A DNA stretch of 64,000 bases from Cercis canadensis (lineage: Eukaryota; Streptophyta; Magnoliopsida; Fabales; Fabaceae): NCBI GenBank assembly GCA_003255065.1, contig QAOA01002045.1, positions 62,001 through 126,000 of the forward strand. Direction: 5' to 3'. Every line of letters begins with the position of its first letter. Within the stretch, counting starts at the first letter, position 1. Below, one piece after another: positions 23,058-31,869 of the stretch. Position numbers and translations under genes: made by a program. The notes under the pieces were generated by a model. That model was not told the origin of the DNA, searched no databases, and worked only from the letters and a program-made list of their open reading frames with translations.

Positions 23058-23400
23058 GGGATGCTACTGTGATAGTGTGGTTGGATTTCCCAAAACTTTC
23101 TGGTATTTTCAGTAGTTAAACATTTGGTACTATATTATGAGATTGCTTATTTTCTTGGTCTATTTAAATAAATAAAAATGCTATTATCCACATGAGGGCG
23201 CAGCAACATGGAGAAGATGAAAAATAGGCCCACAAATATTAACGCCAATTTACAAACATTACTACCTAAGTTTTGTCCAAGTACTTCAAGGCTCAATTGC
23301 TAAGGGGATAACACGAGTAGAAGAAATTAGCAAGTTGCCTAATTAAGGGGTCCCCATATCATATTGCGTGTGATGTGATCTTTCCTATTTATTATCACTT
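23058..23400. repeat. Segmental duplication block W, copy A
   Basis: GTTGGATTTCCCAA-ACTTTCTGG, AATAAAAATGCTATTATC-ACATGAG, GAGAAGATG-AAATAGGC, CCAATTTACAAA and the closing CTTTCC...TTATTATCACT match block W' at 28130-29240, where insertions separate them. Non-coding. Confidence 0.65.
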
Positions 23401-23439
23401 TCCAATTTTATCTGACAAAAAAATAAAGGATATTTTTTA

Positions 23440-23890
23440 AATATTTTATTGTATGTCATATTATATAAAAATAATTAATGTATGAATAATAGGTGTATAA
23501 ATGAATTATTTTTAAGTTTTTTTTAAAAAATAAGATAAATTAATTTTATATCAAATAAAATATAAAAATTATGTTGATCACGTCAGTGTAATATGATATA
23601 CATATATAATATGATAGAAAAAAATAAATAAAATTGTCCAATTTAAATAACAAACCGAGCCCACAATCAAATAAAGTGTTTGAACGATTCAAAATTGTTT
23701 TAAAATAACGGGGATTCTAGATACTACGTAAATATGTCATACTACACTGACGTGGCAAATATACATAATTTTTATATTTTATTATATATAAAATATAATT
23801 TATTTCATTTTTTAAACAAACTTAAAAATAATTAATTTGTACATATGTCATTCATTTATTGATTATTTCTATGTAGCATGACATACTACA
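23440..23890. repeat. Two inverted copies of a ~170-bp MITE-like sequence
   Basis: 23440-23615 and the reverse complement of 23725-23890 share AATATGACATAC-type ends, ACACTGACGTG, ATAATTTTTATATTTTAT and ACTTAAAAATAATT. They face each other around ~110 bases. Confidence 0.6.
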
Positions 23891-23899
23891 TAAATATTA

Positions 23900-24448
23900 G
23901 GCTTAATTATAATTTTGGTCCCCTATTTTAACCACTTGAACGTTTTGGTCTCCCTTCTTTAAAAATGAACTATTAAGTCCATCTATATTCATAAAATGTA
24001 CAAGTTTAGTCTATTTATCTTTAAGTCAAAATTCTTAGGTTTATTTCAAGATGTAAAGTTCTCTGATTCATAATCCCACCGTTCAGATTGAAGGGCTACA
24101 TCTTGTGAACATTCTCACTAAATTTGAGCTCGATCTAACGGTGAAACTTAGCCCAAAATACCAAAATCATAAGTTTTCATCTAACCAAAAATTTAGTCTT
24201 ATTCACCGTTAGATCGAGCTGAAATTTAATGAAAAAATTCACAAGACGTAGCTCTTCAATCTGAATGGTGGGATTATGAATCAAAGAACTTTACACCTTA
24301 AAATAAATCTAACAATTTTGACTTAAAGATAAATGAATTAAACTTGTACATTTTATGAATATAGAGGGACTCAATAATTTATTTTTAAAGAAGGATGACC
24401 AAAACGTTCAAGTGGTTAAAATAAGATGACCAAAATTATAATTAAGCT
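23900..24448. mobile_element. 549-bp hairpin MITE, copy 2
   Basis: Same family and length as 9215-9763. Target duplication TAAATATTA is exact on both sides (23891-23899 and 24449-24457). The central core is inverted relative to copy 1. Confidence 0.92.
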
Positions 24449-24527
24449 TAAATATTAAAAATATCTAAAAAATTTCCTTAAAATATTAATCAAATAAAGT
24501 GTATCGCACTATCTCTCAATGGTCATG

Positions 24528-24790
24528 GTCCATGCTTGCTACGTTACATGGGTTGCCTTTATGGGTGGACATGGATGGATGGGGTCCATGCTTGCTACGT
24601 TACATGGGTTGCCTTTATGGGTGGACATGGATGGATGGGAGGCAGTATTTGTCGTTTTGGAAAGTTTGCTTTATGTAGAAGGTGCGTTTAGATTACATGG
24701 GTTGCCTTTATGGGTTGACAAGGATGGATGGGAGCAGTATTGTCGTTTTGGAAAGTTTCCTTTATGTAGAAGGTGCGTTTAGATTACATG
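24528..24790. repeat. Nested tandem repeats of 56 and ~92 bp
   Basis: GTCCATGCTTGCTACGTTAC starts at 24528 and 24584. A second unit starting GCAGTATT-GTCGTTTTGG begins at 24642 and 24734. Both unit types include TACATGGGTTGCCTTTATGG. The 87-codon open frame across it is a by-product of the repeats, not a supported gene. Confidence 0.85.
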
Positions 24791-24930
24791 GGTAAGTGCG
24801 CCAAACGTTAATCTTTGTCGTTGTTTACTGTGGGGCGTTCGGATTCTTTTTGATTTGCTAGGAATGGAACCCACTGACCCCTATCATGAATTATGTGTCC
24901 TCATTTTTCACGTTCCATGCAATCTGGGGC
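24640..24930. repeat. Segmental duplication block X, copy B
   Basis: Partner of 8680-9000: TTTAGATTACATGGG, GGAACCCACTGAC, ATCATGAATTATGTGTCC and CATTTTTCACG in order. Confidence 0.65.
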
Positions 24931-25100
24931 TGGTGCAACTGCAGCTATGACCAATCTTTTGTGCAGATGGAGATGCTGTATATGGCCAAGATGAGATCTA
25001 CATACATTTAAGATTGGGTTCTCTGCGACTCTGCACCAGATTTTCTGAATTTTTAGATGGTGATTTCTTTTATCTTATCTACCAAAGTATATTTTTATAT

Positions 25101-25215
25101 AAGTTTAAATATATTGTAAATTCTTATAATTAAAATGAATTTTAAATTAAATTTTTATAATTTTTTTTAATTGAGTCCAAATTATAAGAACTTAAAATAC
25201 ATTTAAACATTTTAC
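25101..25215. mobile_element. Short MITE-like inverted repeat
   Basis: GTTTAAATATATTGTAAATT and TCTTATAA at the left are mirrored by TTATAAGAACTTAAAATACA with TTTAAAC at the right; ~110 bases in all. Confidence 0.55.
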
Positions 25216-25424
25216 ATATATACAAATATATTTTTCATTGTTTACCAAAAAAATATATTTTTTCATTAGTACTTTTATGTCAGGGTAAATTTTTCTTTTT
25301 GTTTACAATTTTATTTTCAAACACAAAATATATCAATTTTGAAGATGATTATAATATCATTGACTTTTAGTTGCCATAGAATATATTAATACTAATATAG
25401 TATAAAATATATGATTAAAATATA

Positions 25425-25610
25425 CAGATGTATGCCAGAGAATATAATCCAGATCAGATGCGAATCGCCTACATAAATCATAATGCAGATCTGATGTGGA
25501 TGCTGAACTATTTCCTGTTTTTGGTCTTTCCTTTGTTTAATTGTCTCTCTCCATCCGAACATAACATTCAAGATATGTTTAAATGTGTTGCCATGCTAAG
25601 AAGGTTAAGT
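25425..25610. repeat. Segmental duplication block Y, copy B
   Basis: Partner of 9780-9965. A 62-codon open frame here has no counterpart in copy A and is not supported. Confidence 0.7.
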
Positions 25611-25666
25611 CTATAAAGACAGATGTTATTATTTAGCATTTATACGAAGTAAATAAGAATAAAATT

Positions 25667-26253
25667 ATTAGATATAAAATTATGAGTAAAACTCTTTTTT
25701 AGTCTCTAAAAATGTATTCACTGACAAATTTATCCTCTAAAAATTTTCAGTGACAAATTGGTCATTAAATTATTATTTTCGCTGTCATCTGTTAGGGTTT
25801 GTTAATAGACTTTGCCACGTGGCCGTTAGTTGCTGAAATGGAATGCTGACATGGCAGATGGACCATGTTCCACGTGGCAAAGTCCGTTAAATCTGACTAA
25901 CAAACCTTAACGAATGACTAATTTGTCAGCGAAAATAATAATTCAATGATCAATTTGTCACCGAAAATTTTTGGAGAACGAATTTGTCAGTGGATGCATT
26001 TTTTAAGAACTAAAAATGGGTTTNAGAAACTAAAAATGAGTTTTACTCTAAAATTATTTATAAGTCTTCACTTAACAGCTTAAATTTTTCAGTTGAATTA
26101 ATTTTAAACATGGTATCAAAGTTTTTTTGACCAAACGATAATTGAGCTCATATTTTGTCCATACTTTTAGCTTAAATAACGTTTATATGCAAGAGTATAT
26201 TAGATTAAAATTATTTATGGGCTTAAATTTTTAGATTAAATTAATTTTTGACA
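25667..26253 (+). mobile_element. TRIM element carrying a nested MITE
   Basis: The 5' terminal repeat (starting ATTAGATATAAAATTAT) is split by the MITE at 25684 and resumes at 26049, ending TTTTAAACA. TGGTATCAAAG (26111-26121) follows, a near-perfect tRNA-iMet primer-binding site. The 3' repeat runs from about 26198 to TTTTTGACA at 26253. No coding capacity. Same family as 6902-7184. Confidence 0.7.
25684..26048. mobile_element. MITE with GAGTAAAACTC ends, 9-bp target duplication
   Basis: Ends GAGTAAAACTC / GAGTTTTACTC; long inverted arms meet near CCACGTGG-type centres. Flanked by exact TAAATTTAT-like 9-mers: TAAAATTAT at 25675-25683 and 26049-26057. A single N at 26024 lies between two copies of AGAA(A)CTAAAAATG(G/A)GTTT, so the true element is about 20 bases shorter. 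Confidence 0.85.
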
Positions 26254-26514
26254 AAAATCACATGGCTATATTCATTTTATTTTTTTTGGTAGAACAGGAG
26301 GCTTAACTTCTAAAACGAAACGAGGCTTAACTAAGAAAGAAAGGGAAATCTGTTTCAAAAACAAAAAAGCAGCAACATAATGACCAGAGGCTATTATGTG
26401 CTTTCAGTGGTCATTTTTTTTTTTTTTTAAAAAAAATTATTTTTTGATAAGTCCCCCTAAAAAAAAAAAGAAGTTCCGAACAACTCAAATTAAATGAGAT
26501 CCCGGGCTATTGAG

Positions 26515-26710
26515 GGTATTTTGAACACGCCAAAATTTATTGCCAGCTTTATAATTGAAAACTCTGACAGCAATGTTGGCATTGTCTCTGCACCTACCGC
26601 TGGAGTTTGGATTTACTTGATTATGAAGATGCTTTTGTCAATCACGCTAGCCACAATTAGACATATTTGCAGCAGAAAGCAATGCCAAAAACTTGCAGAA
26701 GGCTAGCAGA
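26515..26710. repeat. Segmental duplication block Z, copy B
   Basis: Partner of 20065-20225. An open frame of 70 codons crosses it (26494-26706) but is not kept open in copy A, so I do not call a gene. Confidence 0.65.
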
Positions 26711-26724
26711 TCTGCTGGAGCCTC

Positions 26725-26912
26725 TACTTTTTAAAAAAGACCTTAATGGTGATCATTGCCGCACTGGAGCACAATTTGACATGTGCAAATATTTTATAGC
26801 CTATTATTAAAAAGGCGAGCATCCACTTTTTAAAAAGGACCTTTAATGGTGATCATTGCCACACTGGAGCGCAATTTGACATGTGCAAATGTTTATAGCC
26901 TATTATTAAAAA
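26725..26912. repeat. ~100-bp tandem duplication
   Basis: CACTGGAGC(A/G)CAATTTGACATG followed by TGCAAAT and TAGCCTATTATTAAAAAGG occurs twice. The first copy already contains GGCGAGCA, resembling the first bases of the MITE that follows, so the duplication may postdate MITE insertion. Confidence 0.8.
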
Positions 26913-26918
26913 GGTGAG

Positions 26919-27342
26919 TTTAACCCATGCAGAGCTGTGGGGTTTAGTTCCTGGTTTACGTCTTGCTTGGTCCTTGGGTTATCGCAAAATCAAAGCAGAG
27001 TCTGACTCTCAATGCTGCTTAAAGCTTCTGGAGAACTGCACTAGCTTTCTCCATCCGTGCTACTTTTTGGTCCAAGAGATCTTTTACAAGCAACTTTGGG
27101 ATTGGGAGCTTGAGATACAACATGTTTTTAGGGAAGGGAACCAATGTGCTGATGCACTAGCTCGTGAGGGTCACGGGGGTAGTTTTATTGTTTCTTACTT
27201 TTCTGAACCTCCTGTTTGCGTTAGGAAGCTGCTGCTTCATGACAGTATGGGTACTGCGATGCCCAGATCTGTCCCTTTGCAGCTTTGTCTTGTGTTTGTT
27301 TGGGCTTTTGCCCCGTTGTTTTACCAAAAAAGAAAAAAAAAA
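26919..27342 (+). mobile_element. 5'-truncated LINE (RNase H end) with 14-bp target duplication
   Basis: Only the 3' end of a non-LTR retrotransposon is present. The frame from 26920 reads HAELWGLVPGLRLAWSLGYR, KAESDSQCCLKLL, then EIQHVFREGNQCADALAREG, the RNase H-like domain (RVT_3) that closes plant L1-type ORF2 proteins, with Glu, Asp and the H-x-REGN-CAD motif intact. It ends in an A-rich tail. ATTAAAAAGGTGAG flanks it exactly (26905-26918 and 27343-27356). Severe 5' truncation is the usual outcome of LINE insertion. Confidence 0.88.
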
Positions 27343-27350
27343 ATTAAAAA

Positions 27351-27725
27351 GGTGAGCAATACACCTCTTTCTAAGAGGAGGGATAGTGTTAAGGTCTCTT
27401 CGTTAAATGAAATTTATAGTATAATTTTAGTGTTATTATAAAACTTTTAAAAAATTAAATCATTTTGTATTAAAATATATAATTTTTTTTTATAAAATAT
27501 AAAAATAATATAATATAAAAAAACGTATCAAAAAATAAATTTAAAAAAATTATTTTCTGTCACTTTTTTTTTATATCGTGTTATTTTTATATTTTATAAA
27601 GAATTGTGTATTATAACATATATTAAGTGATTTAGTTCTTCATAAACTTCGCAATAACACTCAAATTATTAAGTGAATCTCACTCAAACTCATCCAACTA
27701 AAAAAAATATAGCATAGCCCTCACC
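27351..27725. mobile_element. MITE, GGTGAG...CCTCACC family, copy 2
   Basis: Same family as 1312-1757: starts GGTGAGCAATACACC and ends AGCATAGCCCTCACC. Its 9-bp target copies are TATTAAAAA (26904-26912, now left of the LINE) and TATGAAAAA (27726-27734). The LINE has inserted at its left tip, duplicating the terminal GGTGAG. Confidence 0.75.
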
Positions 27726-27736
27726 TATGAAAAATG

Positions 27737-28120
27737 TGTTAAACATACAAGTAATTTGCATGATGCAGGATAGGCTGAGCTGACATTGCTGAGTCAGCAG
27801 TCAAGTTACTTATGCTGAGTCAGCAGTTCAGTTAGTTATAGTTTAGTCAAAGTCAAGACAGTTAGATTAGTTAGTTGATTACCTGTTGATTAGCTGCCAA
27901 TTCAGTTATACAGAAAGTTCTAGATAGGCTGAATCTAATGTATTACTTCAGTCCTATAAATGCATGTAATGTATTGATTCTTATTCATTGAATACAATTT
28001 CAGTTTTCTGATCTCAAGAGAATTCAGATTCAAAGGCCTCAGAGCTTCTTTCTCTCTCGCTTCTCTTTGTTATCTTTTCGTTTCTGTTACTCGTTCTTTT
28101 CTTTCTGATATACTGCATCA
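27737..28120 (+). mobile_element. Solo copia LTR
   Basis: Begins TGTTAAACATAC and then TGATGCAGGATAGG, parallel to the minus-strand start of the copia LTR near 54929 (TGTTAAGC...TGATGCAGGATAAG). Contains CTGAGTCAGCAG, a plausible TATA (CCTATAAATGCATG, ~27953) and TTCATTGAATACAATTTC. Ends near ATACTGCATCA. No internal region follows. A 5-bp target duplication was not found. Confidence 0.6.
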
Positions 28121-28129
28121 ACCTTAAGG

Positions 28130-29240
28130 TGAATAAAATTCATTCAAGTTCAAAATGCTTGCCTTTATTTCCAAATGGGGTGCTACAGCTACTTCGCCAG
28201 TTTATTTGGCCTAACTTTGCTAGTTTAGTTGGATTTCCCAACTTTCTGGTATTAGTAGTACATGGAGTCATTATGGTATTTATATACACGTAATTTTATA
28301 TAACTTTTGCATATGTACACATGACCCAATCTTAATATATTTGGATTTACATAAATTTTAATTGAATTAACAATTCAATTTTTAATAATTACATAATAAG
28401 TGTGCAACAACATTTTACTCTTTTTTCAGTTAAGAGCTAAAATTGTCCTTTCATTGTAGTTATTAAACAACTCTTAAATTATTTCCTTGAGATACTTCAA
28501 GAGCATTACGTATTTTTAAATATAATTAGCAACCTGTTAGATGGCTTTTTTTTGTCTATATAAATAATAAAAATGCTATTATCAACATGAGAGTGCAGTT
28601 TTATAGACATAGCAACAATAGAAATAAGGGCAGCAGAATCGTCCTCGAGAAGATGGGAAATAGGCTCAAGAAGACGACGCCCATTTACAAATTAAAGAAC
28701 TCAAGGAAATTTGAGAGAAATGTTATTTTGATACCTCAAATCCTCACCATTTTTTAGAATGTGGGTTCTAGTTAAATTTGGGTCACTTAAAAATATTTTT
28801 TGAAAATGTATCTAATAAGATATGAATTAAATTAAAACTCACAATAATAAAAAATGATAAAGAAATTTGTAGTAAATATAACAATATAACTGAATGGTAC
28901 TGAAGTCATCTTTATATTTTATAAATTTTGTGTTTGAATTCAGAGTGGTAACTAAAAATATCAAAATAAAAAATTTATATATGGAACATCCTATTCAACA
29001 ACTCAAAAAAATGATAAAAAAATTTGTAGTGAATATAACAATATAACTGAATGGTACTGAAGTTATTTTTAAATTTTGTAGATTTTATGTTTGAATTCAG
29101 ACTGATAATTAAAAATATCAAAATAAAAAATAAAAAATTTATATATGGAACATCCTATTCAACAACTCAAATAAGTAGATAACACTTGAGTGCAAGAACT
29201 AAGCAATTTGCTAGCAAGAGAGCATATTGAGGGTGACCTT
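28130..29240. repeat. Segmental duplication block W, copy B
   Basis: Partner of 23058-23400, expanded by the internal tandem duplication and other AT-rich insertions. Shared landmarks: CAAATGGG(G/A)TGCTAC, GTTGGATTTCCCAACTTTCTGG-like phrase, AATAAAAATGCTATTATC, GAAGATGGGAAATAGGC, and the closing CCTTTCC...TTATTATCACT. Confidence 0.65.
28862..29170. repeat. ~157-bp tandem duplication
   Basis: AAATTTGTAGT(A/G)AATATAAC to GGAACATCCTATTCAACAAC occurs twice with a few substitutions. Each unit contains GTGTTTGAATTCAGA-type sequence, vaguely like a pol III B box, but I do not claim a SINE. Confidence 0.85.
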
Positions 29241-29468
29241 TCCTTTTATTATCACTCTCCAATTAATTTTTTTTTTCTATTGACTCTCCAATTTAAATAT
29301 AGATAAATTTTATAGATATAATTATTAAATTAAAATTATGTTATATATTATGCTCATAAAATTTAAGAATTAATTATAATTTTATTANAGATAATAAAAT
29401 TTTTAAATATAAATAAATATCATCAATTAAATTAAATATTAAAAAAATATTGATGTACATAAAATTTA

Positions 29469-29884
29469 GGGAAAAGTCTTAAAAATTTCCTTCAACTATG
29501 CTCTTATTGCACTTTACCCTCCATGCTTTAAAAACGTAGAAAAGACCTCATTGAACTTTCAAAATGTGCACTTTACCCCCCGACCCTGACGTCTGTCCAT
29601 TAATGTGCACATAATGTGATTAATCTGGGCCATAGTATAATTTTATAAGGGTATAAATGAAAATAAATTTATAAAAAGTGGGGTCAAAAAGTAATATTCA
29701 AAGAGTTTTGAGGTCAAATTATAATTTTCAAATCCCTTCTTCCGTCCATTAATGGACGGACGTTAGGGTCATGGGGGTAAAGTACACATTTTGAAAGTTC
29801 AAGGAGGTCTTTCCTATATTTTTGAAGTATGGGAGATAAAGTGCAATAAGAGCATAATTCAAGGGGATTTTTAAGACTTTTCCC
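29469..29884. mobile_element. MITE with GGGAAAAGTC ends, 9-bp target duplication
   Basis: Left end GGGAAAAGTCTTAAAAATTT, right end GGATTTTTAAGACTTTTCCC, with inverted arms extending well inward (GCTCTTATTGCACTTTACC mirrored by GGTAAAGT and GTGCAATAAGAGC). Exact duplication TAAAATTTA at 29460-29468 and 29885-29893. Confidence 0.92.
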
Positions 29885-29893
29885 TAAAATTTA

Positions 29894-30289
29894 ATATGTC
29901 TCATCAATATCACAAACATTTAAAGATATCTGTGGTCAGTACTCAATGCTCAGCTTCTGACTCTATTACAACAATCAACAGCTGGACTTGATCTTGGGTG
30001 TCTGTCATCCTTTATTTAAGCTAAAATGCACCACAACTTTCGTTCTTATCCAACTACACGGTACTGTTGTACTTCCTTCAATGAACAACTTGTTAGACGT
30101 AGCAATCAACTCCATTATTTGTTAAAAATGTTTTGCTTAATTTTCCATTATAGTTTGTATAAAGTTTGTTCATGATATTGTTCAGCTTTTGATGTGGCTT
30201 ATAATTATTGACAAGGGCAAACACATTATAAAATCATTCGGAAACATCAAATACCTACGAGATAAACAATAGCTTTAAGGAAAATTTAA
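29894..30289. other. Gene-free stretch
   Basis: No coding signal recognised in either strand. Confidence 0.45.
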
Positions 30290-30560
30290 GTCTAGATGGT
30301 ATATAAGAGGTTTTGAGTTGAAATAATTCATGATAAGGTATATAAAAATCTACTTGATCAAATGATTCGGAATTCAATCTTTGTTGTTATTTCTTCTTCT
30401 TCTTTTTTTTTTTATAATTAAATACATTAGAATTTTAACACAAGGTAAAATATATTTGTGCTTTATTTGTATTTCAAATCTAAATGATTATTGCATATGG
30501 GTCGTATTAAATATAAAATTATTATCCAACATTCTTAATAAATTAAACTTAAAGGCTTGA
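30290..30560 (+). mobile_element. Degraded TRIM remnant
   Basis: GTTTTGAGTTGAAATAATTC, AAGGTATATAA (degraded primer-binding site), CTTGATCAAATGATTCGG and, later, GTATTAAATATAAAATTATT follow the order of the TRIM at 25667-26253. Confidence 0.45.
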
Positions 30561-31048
30561 GTTATGTGATTTATTATGTTTTATATATTAAAGTCAAGCT
30601 CGAAGTCAGATTTTAAAAGAAAAAAAAACATAAAATTAAGTTGAGTTATGTGATTATTATGTTTTATATATGATTAACACATGAATCGGTTTTCCCAACA
30701 GAATAACATTAATTTCTTAAACAAATTGTTGAGTAGATGATTGTCAATTTGTCTTAATCATGACTATATAAACCTTAACTAAACTCTTATTAAGAAGAAG
30801 AGCAACAAAAAGGCAATAGAAATTAAGGGGGTATAATCCCAATCTTAATATTTTACAATGCATCTGTAAAGATAATAAAAAGATAGAAAGTGGAAACAGT
30901 CCCAACACAGGGGCCAGTGGGGGCTGCTCCCTTAGAACGGTCACAATAAATTACATTGAATGCGCTTAGTTAGGAATTAATTAGCAGTTCTATTTATTTT
31001 AGTGGTTGTGGTTGTTATGTGTAGTGATTAAACTAACACATAGATACA
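30561..31048. other. Gene-free stretch
   Basis: No gene supported. The part just left of the gypsy element continues at 40317 on its right side. Confidence 0.45.
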
Positions 31049-31053
31049 CATAC

Positions 31054-31387
31054 TGACGATGCCCGAGTTGATGAGGTCGGTCCAAGTCGAGGTCGGTTGC
31101 TCGATGGTTACCTGAAACGCGATCCGGTGTTTTATTTTCGGGCTCCGAAGATCAAGTCAGTATAGTTTGAGCTTAACAGTGTGATATTTCAAAAAGCCAG
31201 CCTCTAACCTTTGAGTGTCAGGGGCTATTTATAGGAAGACAAACCTGAGCATTATGTTTTACCTAGGATGGGTTATCGGATCGCCCATAGCAAATAACGG
31301 GTGACCCAAAGCCTTATCTGCTTTATTGGGCCAATGCTTCTTCTGGGCCTGGTATGCTTTATTGGGCCCTGGATCAGGTCCACCACA
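31054..31387 (-). repeat. Gypsy 3' LTR
   Basis: TGACGATGCCCGAGTTGATG to GGATCAGGTCCACCACA. It is the 3' LTR because the purine tract is next to it and the coding genes read toward it. Confidence 0.93.
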
Positions 31388-31400
31388 CTTACCCCTCAAG
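31388..31400 (-). promoter_or_regulatory. Polypurine tract
   Basis: CTTGAGGGGTAAG on the minus strand directly abuts the 3' LTR, the expected primer for plus-strand DNA synthesis. Confidence 0.8.
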
Positions 31401-31429
31401 AGCTCGGAGAGCTATTTGATCTCCGAGCT
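31401..31429. repeat. Perfect 10-bp-arm hairpin next to the polypurine tract
   Basis: AGCTCGGAGA and TCTCCGAGCT are separated by 9 bases. It lies between the polypurine tract and the antisense promoter. Confidence 0.8.
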
Positions 31430-31438
31430 GTAGGTCGG

Positions 31439-31673
31439 TATAAAAAAGATTTCTTGCCGTCGTCTTTTCGTCTCCTGGCCTGCAACGCGTACATTTATTA
31501 TTGGTATTTCCAATACGGGGGTAATGATGGCCGCTGGCAATCGCGCGCCTCGAGGCGGGAAGTCTGCTGTGGATATGACGTTTGTACTTCCTGAGTTTGC
31601 TATGGCGTTCCCCTGACCGTTAGATCTTATGAGATGTGGACAGATAGATAGCGATGTCTGTTAGTATAAATAG
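31439..31673 (+). promoter_or_regulatory. Candidate TATA boxes of the antisense gene
   Basis: TATAAAAAA at 31439-31447 and the better TATAAATAG at 31665-31673. The second sits ~200 bases before the ATG at 31870 and would give a leader of about 170 bases. Activity is inferred. Confidence 0.6.
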
Positions 31674-31869
31674 AGAATCTTCTGATTTCGCCCAAGTTTT
31701 CGAAAAGAAGTTTTGAGATTTTGGCTAGGTCGGAGAGTATTAGAGTGAACTTCTAAAGACTCACGCTTCACTAAGCTAAAGCTCGGTTTTGCAAGAAGAG
31801 GTAGATTTTGGCTACCCAATCTTTCCCCGCTCTAAATCCTCGCCTGGTGAGTTGTTTTTCTTTCGCAAA

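Noticed and set aside
26494-26706. Open frame over block Z' (…IENSDSNVGIVSAPTAG…)
   Set aside because: I briefly considered a dehydratase fragment because of the SAPTAG phrase, but no other family motif follows and the frame is not maintained in block Z at 20065-20225.
30744-30944. 66-codon minus-strand frame left of the gypsy element
   Set aside because: No motif, low codon bias, AT-rich neighbourhood; chance frame.
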